A stretch of 64,000 nt of DNA, from NCBI GenBank assembly GCA_947454105.1, contig CANGIP010000001.1, positions 62,001 to 126,000 on the forward strand, in the 5' to 3' direction. Source of the stretch: Actinomycetota bacterium (GTDB lineage Bacteria; Actinomycetota; Acidimicrobiia; Acidimicrobiales; Ilumatobacteraceae). Positions 1-8,956 of the stretch are shown here, in pieces; the first letter of the stretch is position 1, and the number at the start of each line of letters is the position of its first letter. The position numbers were made by a program, and so were the translations under genes. The notes below the pieces were generated by a model. That model searched no databases. It saw only the letters and a list, made by a program, of their open reading frames with translations, and was not told the DNA's origin.

Positions 1-994
1 CCGACAACAAGATAAGTGCAGCAAAAGCAACAACATATGAAGTTGTCAGTCCGAGCGCAACAGTTGCAGCTCCGAATAAACCAACGACAATCAATAACGT
101 ACGTCCTACTCGACGCGTAACAGGCCGCGAGGCCAAGAATACTGCCATGACCGCCGCACCGATACCGGGAGCAGCGCGTAACCAGCCGTAAGCGATATCA
201 CCAACATGAAGTTGATCTTCAGCAATTGCTGGCAAGAGTGCGACCGCACCGCCAAAGAGAACAGCGAATAGATCTAACGAAATAGCTGCTAACAAAATCG
301 GCGTGCGCCGAATGAAACGCAATCCCTCGAGTGCAGTGTGCAGCGATACCTTCTCAGCCTTATCTTTCACGGCCCGTGGCGTAGGTGGTCGCACAAACTT
401 CACAGACAACAAGAACGAGACACCGCAGCCGATCAAAACTGCCGAGACAAGATACGCCACACCTGGATCAACGGCATATAAGAATCCACCTGTAGCTGGT
501 CCGATAATTGCTGCTGTCGTCCAAGTTGCTGAGTACATCGCAATCGTTCGAGGAAGCGCGCCATCTGGTGCAACCATCGGTGGAATTGAACGGATTGAGG
601 GTGCAGCAAATGCACGAGCACAACCAAAAACAAAGGCAATCATAAACAGCGGCCAAACCGCTGTTGGCTCAGAAAATGCGTACACAGCTAGAACTGCCGA
701 ACAGAGCAACTCAAACGCCACCGCGATTCCACCAACGATTTTGCGGTTGAATCGATCGGCCACCGAACCAGTGACCAATACCAATAGTGCAGCCGGCAGA
801 AACTCGGCAAGACCAAGTAGACCGATATCAAGTTCACGGCCAGTGATGTCATAAATCTGTTTGCCAAGCACCGTTGCCTGCAACATCACACCTGAAGATG
901 TAAAAATGCTAGAGCCCAGCAAGTTGCGGACAGGGCCCACTCTCAGTAAATCACGAGTACTTTCGGCTGGATTTCTTTGTTTTGGGGCAGACAC
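1..994 (-). CDS. MFS transporter, EntS/MFS_3-like (3' end beyond the left edge)
   Basis: Reading the minus strand from a GTG at 994 gives an open frame of about 331 residues with no stop down to base 1, so the C-terminus lies outside the window. An in-frame stop at 1009-1007 makes this GTG the first possible start. The protein is a chain of hydrophobic helices. It has the MFS loop-2/3 signature after the second helix (GSVADRFNRK, near residues 70-80), a second hydrophobic block near residues 130-165, and a basic central loop. This matches the enterobactin-exporter-like MFS_3 group, as does the MFS gene at 14500. The substrate is unknown. The gene is divergent from the amidase, with only 39 bp between the starts. 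Confidence 0.85.
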   Translation of the reverse strand, partial: MSAPKQRNPAESTRDLLRVGPVRNLLGSSIFTSSGVMLQATVLGKQIYDITGRELDIGLLGLAEFLPAALLVLVTGSVADRFNRKIVGGIAVAFELLCSAVLAVYAFSEPTAVWPLFMIAFVFGCARAFAAPSIRSIPPMVAPDGALPRTIAMYSATWTTAAIIGPATGGFLYAVDPGVAYLVSAVLIGCGVSFLLSVKFVRPPTPRAVKDKAEKVSLHTALEGLRFIRRTPILLAAISLDLFAVLFGGAVALLPAIAEDQLHVGDIAYGWLRAAPGIGAAVMAVFLASRPVTRRVGRTLLIVVGLFGAATVALGLTTSYVVAFAALILLS

Positions 995-1033
995 AGACTG
1001 TTTACCTTAGCGAAGTCTTCTATCATTTCGAGT

Positions 1034-2473
1034 ATGACTTCACTTGCAGATGACACTCGTTGGCTTGATGCCACCGCCCAAGCAGACCTCGTTTCTACTG
1101 GTGATGTTTCTCCCATTGAGTTAGTTGAGGCTGCAATCGAGCGTGCCGAACGTTACGACAGCAAACTGAACGCTTTGACATATCGCTGGTTTGACGCAGC
1201 CCGACAACTCGCAACGAGTAGCGATCTTCCCGAAGGCCCGTTTCGCGGTGTGCCATATCTCTTAAAAGATCTCTATGCCGCTGAAGCGGGTAAGCCCCTC
1301 AGCAATGGCAGCAAGGCATACAAAGAAGCGAACTACGTCTCGACCGAAGACACCACTCTTGTTTCGCGCTACAAAGCATCAGGTTTGATTTCGATCGGTC
1401 GTAGTAACAGTCCTGAATTTGGCAGCGTTCCCGTCACCGAACCCGAAGCATGGGGGCCAACACGCAACCCTTGGGATCTCACGCGAACTTCTGGTGGATC
1501 AAGTGGCGGCTCAGCAGCAGCAGTAGCCACTGGAATTGTTCCTATTGCCCACGCCAGTGATGGCGGAGGTTCAATTCGTATTCCAGCATCTTGTTGCGGT
1601 CTCGTTGGTCTCAAGATTTCGCAAGGTCGTATTTCAATGGGACCTCTTCGCGATGAAAGTAACCTCGGAGTCGAGCACTGCGTCAGTCGCAGCGTGCGCG
1701 ACTCGGCTCGCTTACTTGATGCAACTCATGGTCCCGGAATCGGTGACGTGATTATTGCGCCCACGCCACGTCGCCCATTCGTTGATGAAGTTGGTGCCGA
1801 CCCTGGTCGACTACGAATCGGTTTGCTCGACTTCAACCCGCGCGGTGGCGAAGTGCACGCCGATTGTGTTGACGGCGTTCACCAAACTGCAAAACTTCTT
1901 GAATCACTTGGTCACCATGTTGAGCCAGGCTTTCCTGAAATACTCTCCGACGAAGAAATCGGCCGTGCGTTTAGCATGTTGTGGAGCACCAACATGGGTA
2001 CTGCAATTCGCCGTTTCAACGAAGCACTTGGTCGAGAAATGACAACTGATGACATCGAAGCGATGAACTGGGCTCAGGCTCAGTTCGCCAAAGGTGTAAA
2101 TGCCGTTGATTACTCACTGGCACAAGCAAGCTCGGTGAAGTTTCGTCGCGCCATCCAGTCGTGGTGGTCACAAGGATGGGATCTCTTATTAACCCCAACA
2201 TTGTCGGCCCCTCCGCTGCTCATCGGATCATTGCCGAACAACCCCGAACATCCCATGACACCCCTCATGACCGGTGGCGCTTGGGTCTCGTTTACTTCAC
2301 AATTCAATATCAGTGGTCAGCCAGCCATCAGCCTTCCACTTCATCGCAATGCCGATGGTCTTCCGATTGGTATGCAGCTTGTATCTGCTTACGGGCGAGA
2401 AGACGTGTTGATTCGCGTCGCTTCACAACTTGAACAAGCTGCGCCTTGGGCGCATCTCAAGCCGAATCTTTAA
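1034..2473 (+). CDS. Amidase-signature family hydrolase
   Basis: 479-residue cytoplasmic amidase-signature enzyme that hydrolyses a carboxamide or a similar bond. The Ser-cisSer-Lys triad is visible: K78 in YLLKDLY, S156 in the TSGGSSGGS stretch, and S180 in DGGGSIRIPAS. Length is normal for the family. The ATG at 1034 was chosen because the frame starts immediately before the signature fold's usual N-terminus. The upstream in-frame ATG at 977 would overlap the divergent MFS gene. The closest group by eye is the 6-aminohexanoate-cyclic-dimer hydrolase/AmiA2-like amidases, but the substrate cannot be read from sequence. Its stop overlaps that of the convergent DUF952 gene in a shared TTAA. Confidence 0.92.
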   Translation: MTSLADDTRWLDATAQADLVSTGDVSPIELVEAAIERAERYDSKLNALTYRWFDAARQLATSSDLPEGPFRGVPYLLKDLYAAEAGKPLSNGSKAYKEANYVSTEDTTLVSRYKASGLISIGRSNSPEFGSVPVTEPEAWGPTRNPWDLTRTSGGSSGGSAAAVATGIVPIAHASDGGGSIRIPASCCGLVGLKISQGRISMGPLRDESNLGVEHCVSRSVRDSARLLDATHGPGIGDVIIAPTPRRPFVDEVGADPGRLRIGLLDFNPRGGEVHADCVDGVHQTAKLLESLGHHVEPGFPEILSDEEIGRAFSMLWSTNMGTAIRRFNEALGREMTTDDIEAMNWAQAQFAKGVNAVDYSLAQASSVKFRRAIQSWWSQGWDLLLTPTLSAPPLLIGSLPNNPEHPMTPLMTGGAWVSFTSQFNISGQPAISLPLHRNADGLPIGMQLVSAYGREDVLIRVASQLEQAAPWAHLKPNL

Positions 2474-2784
2474 TCCAGTGCTCTTTCATTGATCACAGCA
2501 GCAATATCAATACAGCCGTAGATGTGTGGAAAAGCTTCGGGCGCTGCGCCTAATTGCTCGACAACAACTTTGCTCGACAATTTTGCTTCATCAATTTCAA
2601 GCAGAACTAATTCTTGATCGGTGAGATCGCTATAGAAACGATCGCGAACACCTTTCCACTGGCTCTCGTAGCTGCAGTGGGTGTAACCCTCATCGGCCAC
2701 CGAGATTCCACGCGTTGACCACGGATAGTTACCGCTTGTTTTTGCTTGTTCCCAATCGGCACGAATAGCAAGGTGCAAAATCAT
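2470..2784 (-). CDS. DUF952 family protein
   Basis: 104-residue soluble protein with the DUF952 pattern: an N-terminal ILHL with W-E-A soon after, a Y-P-W, a central G-Y-T-H-C-S, then D-R-F-Y, a hydrophobic LVLLEID strand and a C-terminal FPHIYG. The biochemical function of DUF952 is not established. It is translationally coupled to the upstream SDR (4-nt overlap at 2781-2784), so the two probably form a small minus-strand operon. The 3' end meets the amidase tail to tail. Confidence 0.8.
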   Translation of the reverse strand: MILHLAIRADWEQAKTSGNYPWSTRGISVADEGYTHCSYESQWKGVRDRFYSDLTDQELVLLEIDEAKLSSKVVVEQLGAAPEAFPHIYGCIDIAAVINERALD

Positions 2785-3572
2785 CGAGCGGTCCAGCCAC
2801 CATCAACAACAACATGCTGACCAATCATGAACGAAGCGGCGTCGCTACAAAGCAAAAGAAGAGCTCCGTCAAGTTCGTGCAGTTCGCCCATTCGCGGGAG
2901 CGGTGAATTCGAACGCAAGAAACTCATACTTGATTCATCCTCCATGCCTTCAGTCATTTCAGATGGGAACCAGCCTGGGCACAACGCATTCACGCGAATA
3001 CCTCGACGGGCCCATTGCATACCAAGTTCACGAGTGAGGTTAATGACTGCACCTTTTGAGGCGCAGTAATGCGCCTGCTTGATGGGTGCCGAACCTACAA
3101 GGCCTAAAACCGAAGCGATATTAACGATGTTTCCGCTGCCGGCTTCTTTCATATGTGGAGCACACAACTTTGAGAGATGCCAAATTGCGGTGACGTTGAT
3201 TTCCATTGCAGTGCGGAAGGTGTCGAGGTCTTCGTCCTCAACTGCAACTTTGTGACCGATGCCGGCGTTGTTCACCAAAATTCGTGGAGGTCCAACACGA
3301 CGAACCGTTTCGGCGATCAATCGTTCGCGATCTTCTGCGACACCGAGGTCGGTAGCGATCGCGATTGAACCAGGCAGTTCTTCAACCAATGCCTCAAGCC
3401 GATCGAGACGACGTGCCGCCAAAACCACTGTTGCTCCAACGGCGTGCAGGGTGCGGGCGAATTGAACACCAAGACCCGATGATGCTCCCGTCACAATTGC
3501 GACTCTGCCATCGAGACGAAAAGCATTCAGTGGATTGGCGGAGTTTTTTGTTGTTGAATCTGCGGTCGACAT
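2781..3572 (-). CDS. Short-chain dehydrogenase/reductase (SDR)
   Basis: 263-residue classical SDR that oxidises or reduces an alcohol/ketone with NAD(P). Cofactor motif TGASSGLG lies at about residues 28-35, NNAG at 101-104, and the catalytic residues are S154, Y169 and K173 (YCASK). It ends with the family's VDGGW strand. The ATG at 3572 was chosen over an upstream in-frame start, which would add 68 residues of non-SDR sequence running over the divergent hydrolase gene. It is divergent from the 3641 hydrolase with a 68-bp shared promoter space. The substrate is unknown; a hydroxyacyl-CoA or steroid alcohol is plausible from the neighbourhood. Confidence 0.9.
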   Translation of the reverse strand: MSTADSTTKNSANPLNAFRLDGRVAIVTGASSGLGVQFARTLHAVGATVVLAARRLDRLEALVEELPGSIAIATDLGVAEDRERLIAETVRRVGPPRILVNNAGIGHKVAVEDEDLDTFRTAMEINVTAIWHLSKLCAPHMKEAGSGNIVNIASVLGLVGSAPIKQAHYCASKGAVINLTRELGMQWARRGIRVNALCPGWFPSEMTEGMEDESSMSFLRSNSPLPRMGELHELDGALLLLCSDAASFMIGQHVVVDGGWTAR

Positions 3573-3640
3573 GTCAGCAAGGTTACGGGCACTCGGCGCA
3601 TCCTTCCCATTTGAGGTGTTCGCTGTGGCACTATGTTCGT

Positions 3641-4366
3641 ATGACTTCTGTTCAACATGTCGTCCTCGTACATGGTGCCTGGCATGGTGCTTGGTGTTTT
3701 GGTGCACTACAGACTGAACTCGACCGCCGAGGAATCCCCAGCCTGGCAGTCGACCTTCCGGGCCACGGAGCCTCACCGCTTCCTCTCACCGATTTTTACG
3801 GTGATGCCCAATGTGTCGCCGACGTGCTGTCATCGTTGAGCGCTCGCGGAATTGACAATGTCGTCTTAGTTGGACATAGCTATGGCGGAGCCGTGATTAC
3901 CCAAGCCGCAACTATCAACCCCAATGTTTCGCACTTGGTTTATCTGGCAGCCTTTGCCCCTGAATCAGGTCAAAGCGTGATGTCGCAGTTACTGGCCATG
4001 CCGCGCCACGACACTGCACTTGGTGGCGCGATGGTCGTCGGCATAGATGGAAATTCGACTATCAATCCAGAGTTCGCTCAAGAATCGTTTTACGGCAGCT
4101 GCGATGACGAACTGATTGCAGCATCAATCGCACGCCTCTCACCCCAACCGATGGCCACCATGACTCAAGAAATCACTGGCTCACCTCGAGAGACAATTTC
4201 ATCAACATATGTTTTGTGCTTACAAGACCAAGCGGTTCATCCCGAACACCAAAAGATCATGGCGCAGCTGTGCGACAACGTGATCACGCTTGACACCGAC
4301 CATTCTCCATTTGTATCGATGGTCAACGAAACTGCCGACATTCTTGAACAGATTGCCACGTCATGA
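3641..4366 (+). CDS. Alpha/beta-fold hydrolase (esterase-like)
   Basis: 241-residue alpha/beta hydrolase of the small plant-esterase/hydroxynitrile-lyase-like group. It has the oxyanion motif VLVHGAWHGAW at residues 8-18, the nucleophile elbow GHSYGG with S80, an Asp at D196 and a His at H221 (DTDHSPF). Length is normal. The ATG at 3641 starts directly before the first beta strand. A much longer upstream in-frame extension was rejected because it reads through the divergent SDR. The stop overlaps the ATG of the LLM oxidoreductase by 4 nt, so the two are co-translated. The ester substrate is unknown. Confidence 0.88.
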   Translation: MTSVQHVVLVHGAWHGAWCFGALQTELDRRGIPSLAVDLPGHGASPLPLTDFYGDAQCVADVLSSLSARGIDNVVLVGHSYGGAVITQAATINPNVSHLVYLAAFAPESGQSVMSQLLAMPRHDTALGGAMVVGIDGNSTINPEFAQESFYGSCDDELIAASIARLSPQPMATMTQEITGSPRETISSTYVLCLQDQAVHPEHQKIMAQLCDNVITLDTDHSPFVSMVNETADILEQIATS

Positions 4367-5268
4367 AAATTCGAGTCGGCTACGGACTTGGTGTTCGAAC
4401 CAACCTCAATGACGACGGCTTCACACAAGTTGTTGATGCACTTGAATCGCTCAAATTTGACAGCTTGTGGTTGAGCGAACGCATTGGTGGCGAAGCACCC
4501 GATCCCCTTGTGGCCATGTCGTTCGCCGCTGGCCGCACCACCAAGTTGAAGTTTGGTATGAGCGTGATGGTATTGCCAGGTCGCAACCCAGTCATTCTCG
4601 CGAAAGAACTTGCAACACTTGATCGATTATCAGGTGGTCGATTGCTTCCGGCCTTTGGACTTGGTGTTGCCGACCCACATGAACAACAAGCATTCGGCGT
4701 GGCTCGCGAAGAACGCGCTAAGAGATTCAACGAAGCCCTTGAAGTCATTCGAGCCTGCTGGACACAACCAAGCGTGACGCACCACGGCACCTATTTCAAT
4801 TACGACGATCTTCGCGTTCAACCGAAACCTCTCAATGGTTCACCTGATGTTTGGCTTGGTGGAATTGCTCCCAGTGAACTGAAGCGTGTTGGACGTTTAG
4901 CCGATGGCTGGCTTCCGAGTTTCCTCACACCCGCCGATGCCGAACGGGGCCGCATTGAAATTCAACGGGTTGCGGCAGAACATGAACGTGAAATTGATCC
5001 TGAACATTTCGGAGCACTCATTCCGTACGCACATGGTCCGCTCCCCGACTCGGTCGCCAAAGCGTTAATGACCCGTCGACCCGATCTTGATGAAATCAAC
5101 CAACTTGTGCCACAAGGTTGGCCAGCTCTCCAAGAGTTCATCAAGCAATTCGTTGATGCCGGAATTTCAAAGTTTGTCGTACTGCCGATCGTCGAGCCGA
5201 AGTCGGCAAACGAATGGTGTGATCATCTCGCGGTAGCCGCTGAGCAGTTACTGCCTTTGCAAAACTAA
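4363..5268 (+). CDS. LLM-class (luciferase-like) flavin/F420-dependent oxidoreductase
   Basis: 301-residue TIM-barrel luciferase-like monooxygenase family protein. Visible hallmarks are the SLWLSERI strand near 36-43, the VMVLPGRNP segment near 67-75, the LDRLSGGRLLPAFGLG block near 86-101 and the ELKRVGRLADGWLPSF block near 166-181. Actinobacterial members of this family commonly use F420 rather than FMN; the cofactor cannot be decided here. An LLM oxidoreductase (Rv3520c) also sits in the mycobacterial sterol cluster, but orthology is not claimed. It is coupled to the upstream hydrolase (ATGA overlap) and abuts the convergent HDAC-like gene with no gap. Confidence 0.88.
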   Translation: MKIRVGYGLGVRTNLNDDGFTQVVDALESLKFDSLWLSERIGGEAPDPLVAMSFAAGRTTKLKFGMSVMVLPGRNPVILAKELATLDRLSGGRLLPAFGLGVADPHEQQAFGVAREERAKRFNEALEVIRACWTQPSVTHHGTYFNYDDLRVQPKPLNGSPDVWLGGIAPSELKRVGRLADGWLPSFLTPADAERGRIEIQRVAAEHEREIDPEHFGALIPYAHGPLPDSVAKALMTRRPDLDEINQLVPQGWPALQEFIKQFVDAGISKFVVLPIVEPKSANEWCDHLAVAAEQLLPLQN

Positions 5269-6306
5269 TTAGGCGAAAGGCGATATCCAGGCGTGGACAT
5301 TACGGCCAATTGCCTCAATGTCGTAGCCACCTTCTTGCAGGATCAAGGTGGGCAATCCAAGTTGTTTGACTACTTCTCCGCAACGACGGTAACCATCGGT
5401 CGTTAAAGCCAAGTCGCTAATTGGGTCATTCCAATATGTATCAACGCCCAATGACACGATCACCATTGATGGGGCAAACGATGCAATTTGCTCACACACC
5501 CCGGCAAGACGCGAGACATATTCATCATCTTCAGCTTCGGGTCCGAACGCCACGTTGATGTTGTAGCCGCGACCCTTGCCCGCACCCAATTCATCTTCGT
5601 GTCCAATGAACCAAGGATACGCGCGCTTCGGATCTCCGTGAAGCGAGACAAACTGCACGTCATCGCGTTCATAGAAAATCTGCTGCGTTCCGTTGCCATG
5701 GTGATAGTCGACATCAAGAACAGTCACCTTGGTCCCAGTCGTTGTCGCAACATGATTCGCAACGATGGCCGCATTGTTGAAATAACAAAAGCCACCAAAC
5801 ACATTGGCTGCGGCATGGTGTCCTGGTGGACGACACAAGCCATACGCCGAAGGTGCTCCCGCAAGAATTTTCTCGGCAGCCGTAAGAGCCACGTCTACCG
5901 ATGCCCGCGATGCCAGATACGTGCCTTCGACCATTGGCGTCGCAGTTTCGTAACACCAATAACCAAATGCAGCTGCCGCACCTTCGGGTGGACGCGCCGC
6001 ACTCATTCCTTCGCGAAGACCGACATGCAACATTGCTTCAGGCGCAAATTCAGAGCGACCAGTAGCTGCATGAATTTCTGGCCAAGCTTTTTCGAGATAG
6101 TCGATGAGGCCGAGTGCATGCACTGCTTCAATCGGTGCACGACCATGTTCTTTTAATCCAACGAATGTGAAACGCGCGTCAGTTTCAAGTTGTTGGCGAA
6201 TCGTCTCGGCACGATCGGGACGTTCATACGTCGGAATCGGTTGCCCAAGATTGATTTCCATCTTCGGATTTTGATGACGGTGCAGATCGGTCCAAACGAC
6301 ATCCAT
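5269..6306 (-). CDS. Histone-deacetylase superfamily amidohydrolase (acetylpolyamine deacetylase-like)
   Basis: 345-residue zinc amidohydrolase of the arginase/deacetylase fold. Visible motifs are RPPGHHA with the H163/H164 pair, the zinc ligands D200 and H202 in DVDYHHGNGT, D289 in SLGVDTYW, and a catalytic-type Tyr Y328 in EGGYD. Such enzymes remove acetyl groups from polyamines or other small amides, or from lysine. The substrate is not readable, although the EGTYLASRAS segment before the HH motif resembles acetylpolyamine aminohydrolases. It is third in a minus-strand operon after the SDR and GH13 genes, 23 nt downstream of the GH13 stop. No Shine-Dalgarno is evident. Confidence 0.88.
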   Translation of the reverse strand: MDVVWTDLHRHQNPKMEINLGQPIPTYERPDRAETIRQQLETDARFTFVGLKEHGRAPIEAVHALGLIDYLEKAWPEIHAATGRSEFAPEAMLHVGLREGMSAARPPEGAAAAFGYWCYETATPMVEGTYLASRASVDVALTAAEKILAGAPSAYGLCRPPGHHAAANVFGGFCYFNNAAIVANHVATTTGTKVTVLDVDYHHGNGTQQIFYERDDVQFVSLHGDPKRAYPWFIGHEDELGAGKGRGYNINVAFGPEAEDDEYVSRLAGVCEQIASFAPSMVIVSLGVDTYWNDPISDLALTTDGYRRCGEVVKQLGLPTLILQEGGYDIEAIGRNVHAWISPFA

Positions 6307-6329
6307 GTGGCAACTCTAAACGCTGTGAG

Positions 6330-8033
6330 TTACCCAAGCCACACTGCTGAGTTCGCGGCAATCAAGGATGATTCGTCAACTTGTGAGAACGCCTCTGGCA
6401 GCGAGCCCAAAATCAGTTTCCGGCCAACCATGATTTCACGCGGGATTTCTACGTCTTCTGCCGAAGTATTGACAACCACCGCATACGAGCCACGCGTAAA
6501 GGAAAACAGTCCATCAGTGCCGTCGCCGACAAACTCGATCGCTTCACCTTGTTCGACCATGTCGACTCTGAACGATAACGCCTGGCGATACAAAGCCAGC
6601 ATTGAATTGCAGTCATAGTCTTGAACCTCAACTGAGAAGGCTCCCCAACCGTCTGGTTGCGGCATCCATGCCTTCGCCGATGGTGAAGTAGAAAATCCAT
6701 TCAGGTTTGCTGAATGAGTAGTCCACGGCATTGGCACACGACATCCATCGCGTCCCTTCTCGCGTCCTTCGGTGCGAGCAAAGATCGGATCTTGTCGCGC
6801 AGTATCGGCAATATCCAAGACTTCAGGCAAACCGAGTTCTTCGCCCATATAGAGGTAGGCGGCCCCTGGCAAACCAAGAATGAAAAGTGCTGCAGCGCGG
6901 GCTCGTCGATGGCCGAGTTCAAGATCAACCGGCGCATCGCTATTCACCAAATTGTTTCCCGTCCACGACGAGGTCAGGTGGGCATCGGTTCGTCCATAAC
7001 GTGTGACAACTCGATGGACATCATGATTGTTTAAGGCCCAAGTGATTGACGATCCAGATGCATGAAGCGAGCGGTACGACTTCGCGGCAGTCTTGTGAAA
7101 ACTCTGCGCATTCCAAGGACTCAATAAAAGATCAAAAGTAAACGATTGATGGAACTGATCGGACTCAACAAACTTCAACAACAAATCAGGACGACCAGGT
7201 GTGTACGCCTCGGCAACAGTGACGAGTTCACGGTTTGGATTGTCGCGTTCATATTGATCAATCACTTCGCGCCAATGCCGCCAGATGTCATGAGCCGATG
7301 GCCAAAACAAGGTGTACGGATTGCTCGCCCATGCAGCCATCTCGGTCATCCCCGCCGGAGCATCTGGCGCATTGGGAAGATCTGGATGTTTCCCAACAAC
7401 GGTCACTGCATCAACTCTGAAGCCGTCGACTCCGCGATCGAACCAGAAGCGCAACATACGGTCGAAGTAATCAACGACATCTTCATTGAGCCAATTGAAA
7501 TCGGGTTGCCACGGCGTGAACGTATGTAGATACCACTGTCCTGGTGTTCCATCTGGTTCAGTGATACGTGACCACGCACCGCCACCGAAAACGGCTTTCC
7601 AATTGTTCGGCGGTAATTCACCACTGGCACCTTGGCCATCGCGAAACCAAAACCGTTCTCGCTGTTTACTTCCGCGCCCAGCTGCTACTGCTTCTGTAAA
7701 CCACGCGTGCTGATCACTGCAGTGATTCGGGACGACATCCATCAAAATGCGTAAACCAAGTTTGTTCGCCCGAGCAATCAACTGATCAAAGATCTCTAGG
7801 TCGCCATAGGTGGGCTCAATGTCGAAATAGTCCGATACGTCATAACCGTGATCCATCTGAGGCGACGGATAGCACGGATTCAGCCACACGCCATCAACGC
7901 CCAACGACGCAATGTAATCAAGATGATTGAGCAAACCAATGAGGTCACCAGCACCGTCGCCATTGCCATCGGCGAATGAACGTACATACACCTGGTAGAT
8001 AACTGCGTTACGCCACCAAGGTTGATTGGCCAT
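6330..8033 (-). CDS. Glycoside hydrolase family 13 alpha-glucosidase
   Basis: 567-residue GH13 enzyme expected to hydrolyse alpha-1,4 or alpha-1,6 glucosidic bonds of short oligosaccharides in the cytoplasm; there is no signal peptide. The conserved regions are present: DVVPNH near 99-104, GFRVDAV with nucleophile D208, VAEAY with acid/base E275, and NNHDVHR with D338. It starts with the usual WWRNAVIYQVYVRSF. The ATG at 8033 was chosen because it lies 5 nt after the upstream SDR stop; a longer frame would overlap that gene. A carbohydrate enzyme between an Rv3549c-like SDR and a deacetylase is unexpected, and no metabolic link is evident. Confidence 0.93.
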   Translation of the reverse strand: MANQPWWRNAVIYQVYVRSFADGNGDGAGDLIGLLNHLDYIASLGVDGVWLNPCYPSPQMDHGYDVSDYFDIEPTYGDLEIFDQLIARANKLGLRILMDVVPNHCSDQHAWFTEAVAAGRGSKQRERFWFRDGQGASGELPPNNWKAVFGGGAWSRITEPDGTPGQWYLHTFTPWQPDFNWLNEDVVDYFDRMLRFWFDRGVDGFRVDAVTVVGKHPDLPNAPDAPAGMTEMAAWASNPYTLFWPSAHDIWRHWREVIDQYERDNPNRELVTVAEAYTPGRPDLLLKFVESDQFHQSFTFDLLLSPWNAQSFHKTAAKSYRSLHASGSSITWALNNHDVHRVVTRYGRTDAHLTSSWTGNNLVNSDAPVDLELGHRRARAAALFILGLPGAAYLYMGEELGLPEVLDIADTARQDPIFARTEGREKGRDGCRVPMPWTTHSANLNGFSTSPSAKAWMPQPDGWGAFSVEVQDYDCNSMLALYRQALSFRVDMVEQGEAIEFVGDGTDGLFSFTRGSYAVVVNTSAEDVEIPREIMVGRKLILGSLPEAFSQVDESSLIAANSAVWLG

Positions 8034-8038
8034 TGGTT

Positions 8039-8809
8039 TTACTTTCCAGTCTCGCGAAATGGCGTGTCTAAAAATGGCGGCCAATCTCCGCCACCATGAG
8101 CTTCAATCGATGCGCCACTGACATACGACGCCATGGGCGATGACAAGTACACGCAGACATCACCGATCTCGGTTGGCTGAGCCAAGCGTCCAATCGGAAT
8201 TTGTGCACCCGTGCGACGTACGCCTTCTTCATCGCCGTAATGCAAGTGCGCTAATTCTGTTCGCACCATTCCGACAGTCACCAAATTGACTCGCACTTTT
8301 GGCAGCCACTCTTGCCCCGTCGTACGCGTGTAGTTAGCCAATGCGGCTTTCGCAGCACCATAGGCGGCAACAGTTGGCGCGGGTCGTTCAGCCGAGACGC
8401 TTCCGATATTGACAATTGATCCACCATTGGGTTGATTCTGCATGTGGCGATTTGCAGCCTGGCTGCACCACATCGCCGAGAACAGATTGACCGCCACAAT
8501 CTTTTGCGCAAAGTTGGCTGATCCAGTCGAAGTATCAGAAGGCGGACTGCCTCCGGCGTTGTTGACCAAGATGTCTAGATGTCCAAATCGTTCGACGATC
8601 TGATCGATCAAGGCCGTTGCCTGGTCGGCGTCGCGTAGATCAACCGGATAGGCCACCCAGTCCTTGGGCAAATCATCGGGAATCGAGCGAGCGCACACGA
8701 CCACTTGGGCTCCCGCGTCGGCAAACCGCTGAGCAATCCCCTTACCCACACCCTTGGTGCCACCCGTAATGAGAGCTACTTGTTCAGAAAAGTCAATTGT
8801 GATTGCCAC
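8039..8809 (-). CDS. SDR resembling Rv3549c of the KstR2 steroid cluster
   Basis: 256-residue classical SDR with TGGTKGVG at 15-22, NNAGGSPP at 83-90, S137, Y150 and K154. The insert NQPNGGSIVNIGSVS, PKVRVN, and the tail ISGA/VSGA-x-EAHGGG rather than VDGG are features I recall from mycobacterial Rv3549c. In M. tuberculosis, Rv3549c is likewise transcribed away from echA20 (Rv3550). Here the same divergent order is kept, with a lipoprotein gene inserted between. It probably acts on a CoA intermediate of HIP (rings C/D) catabolism; the exact step is not established. It heads the operon with GH13 and the deacetylase. Confidence 0.85.
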   Translation of the reverse strand: MAITIDFSEQVALITGGTKGVGKGIAQRFADAGAQVVVCARSIPDDLPKDWVAYPVDLRDADQATALIDQIVERFGHLDILVNNAGGSPPSDTSTGSANFAQKIVAVNLFSAMWCSQAANRHMQNQPNGGSIVNIGSVSAERPAPTVAAYGAAKAALANYTRTTGQEWLPKVRVNLVTVGMVRTELAHLHYGDEEGVRRTGAQIPIGRLAQPTEIGDVCVYLSSPMASYVSGASIEAHGGGDWPPFLDTPFRETGK

Positions 8810-8856
8810 AACGCGAATCTTAGTGGGAATGGGGATCCGTGTGTCTCAATAGGCTC

Positions 8857-8885
8857 TTGACTTTCAAATTGGAAGCATCCATGAT
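8857..8885 (+). promoter_or_regulatory. Candidate sigma70-type promoter for the lipoprotein gene
   Basis: TTGACT at 8857-8862, a 17-nt spacer, and CATGAT at 8880-8885 (4 of 6 matches to TATAAT), in an A+T-rich stretch about 70 bp upstream of the 8957 start. Based on pattern only; the -10 is imperfect. Confidence 0.3.
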
Positions 8886-8956
8886 CATCGTATGAGAAAA
8901 GCAAATTTCTCTTATTCTCAAATGATCTTCCCAACTGCTCTTATTGGGGATGCACT

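Noticed and set aside
303-854. 183-residue plus-strand open frame
   Set aside because: It is antisense to the MFS transporter read on the minus strand; its composition is Ser/Thr/Ala-rich with no domain, while the minus frame shows clear MFS helices.
3365-3640. N-terminal extension of the alpha/beta hydrolase frame
   Set aside because: The extra 92 residues overlap the divergent SDR coding region and have no hydrolase similarity; the ATG at 3641 starts right at the fold.
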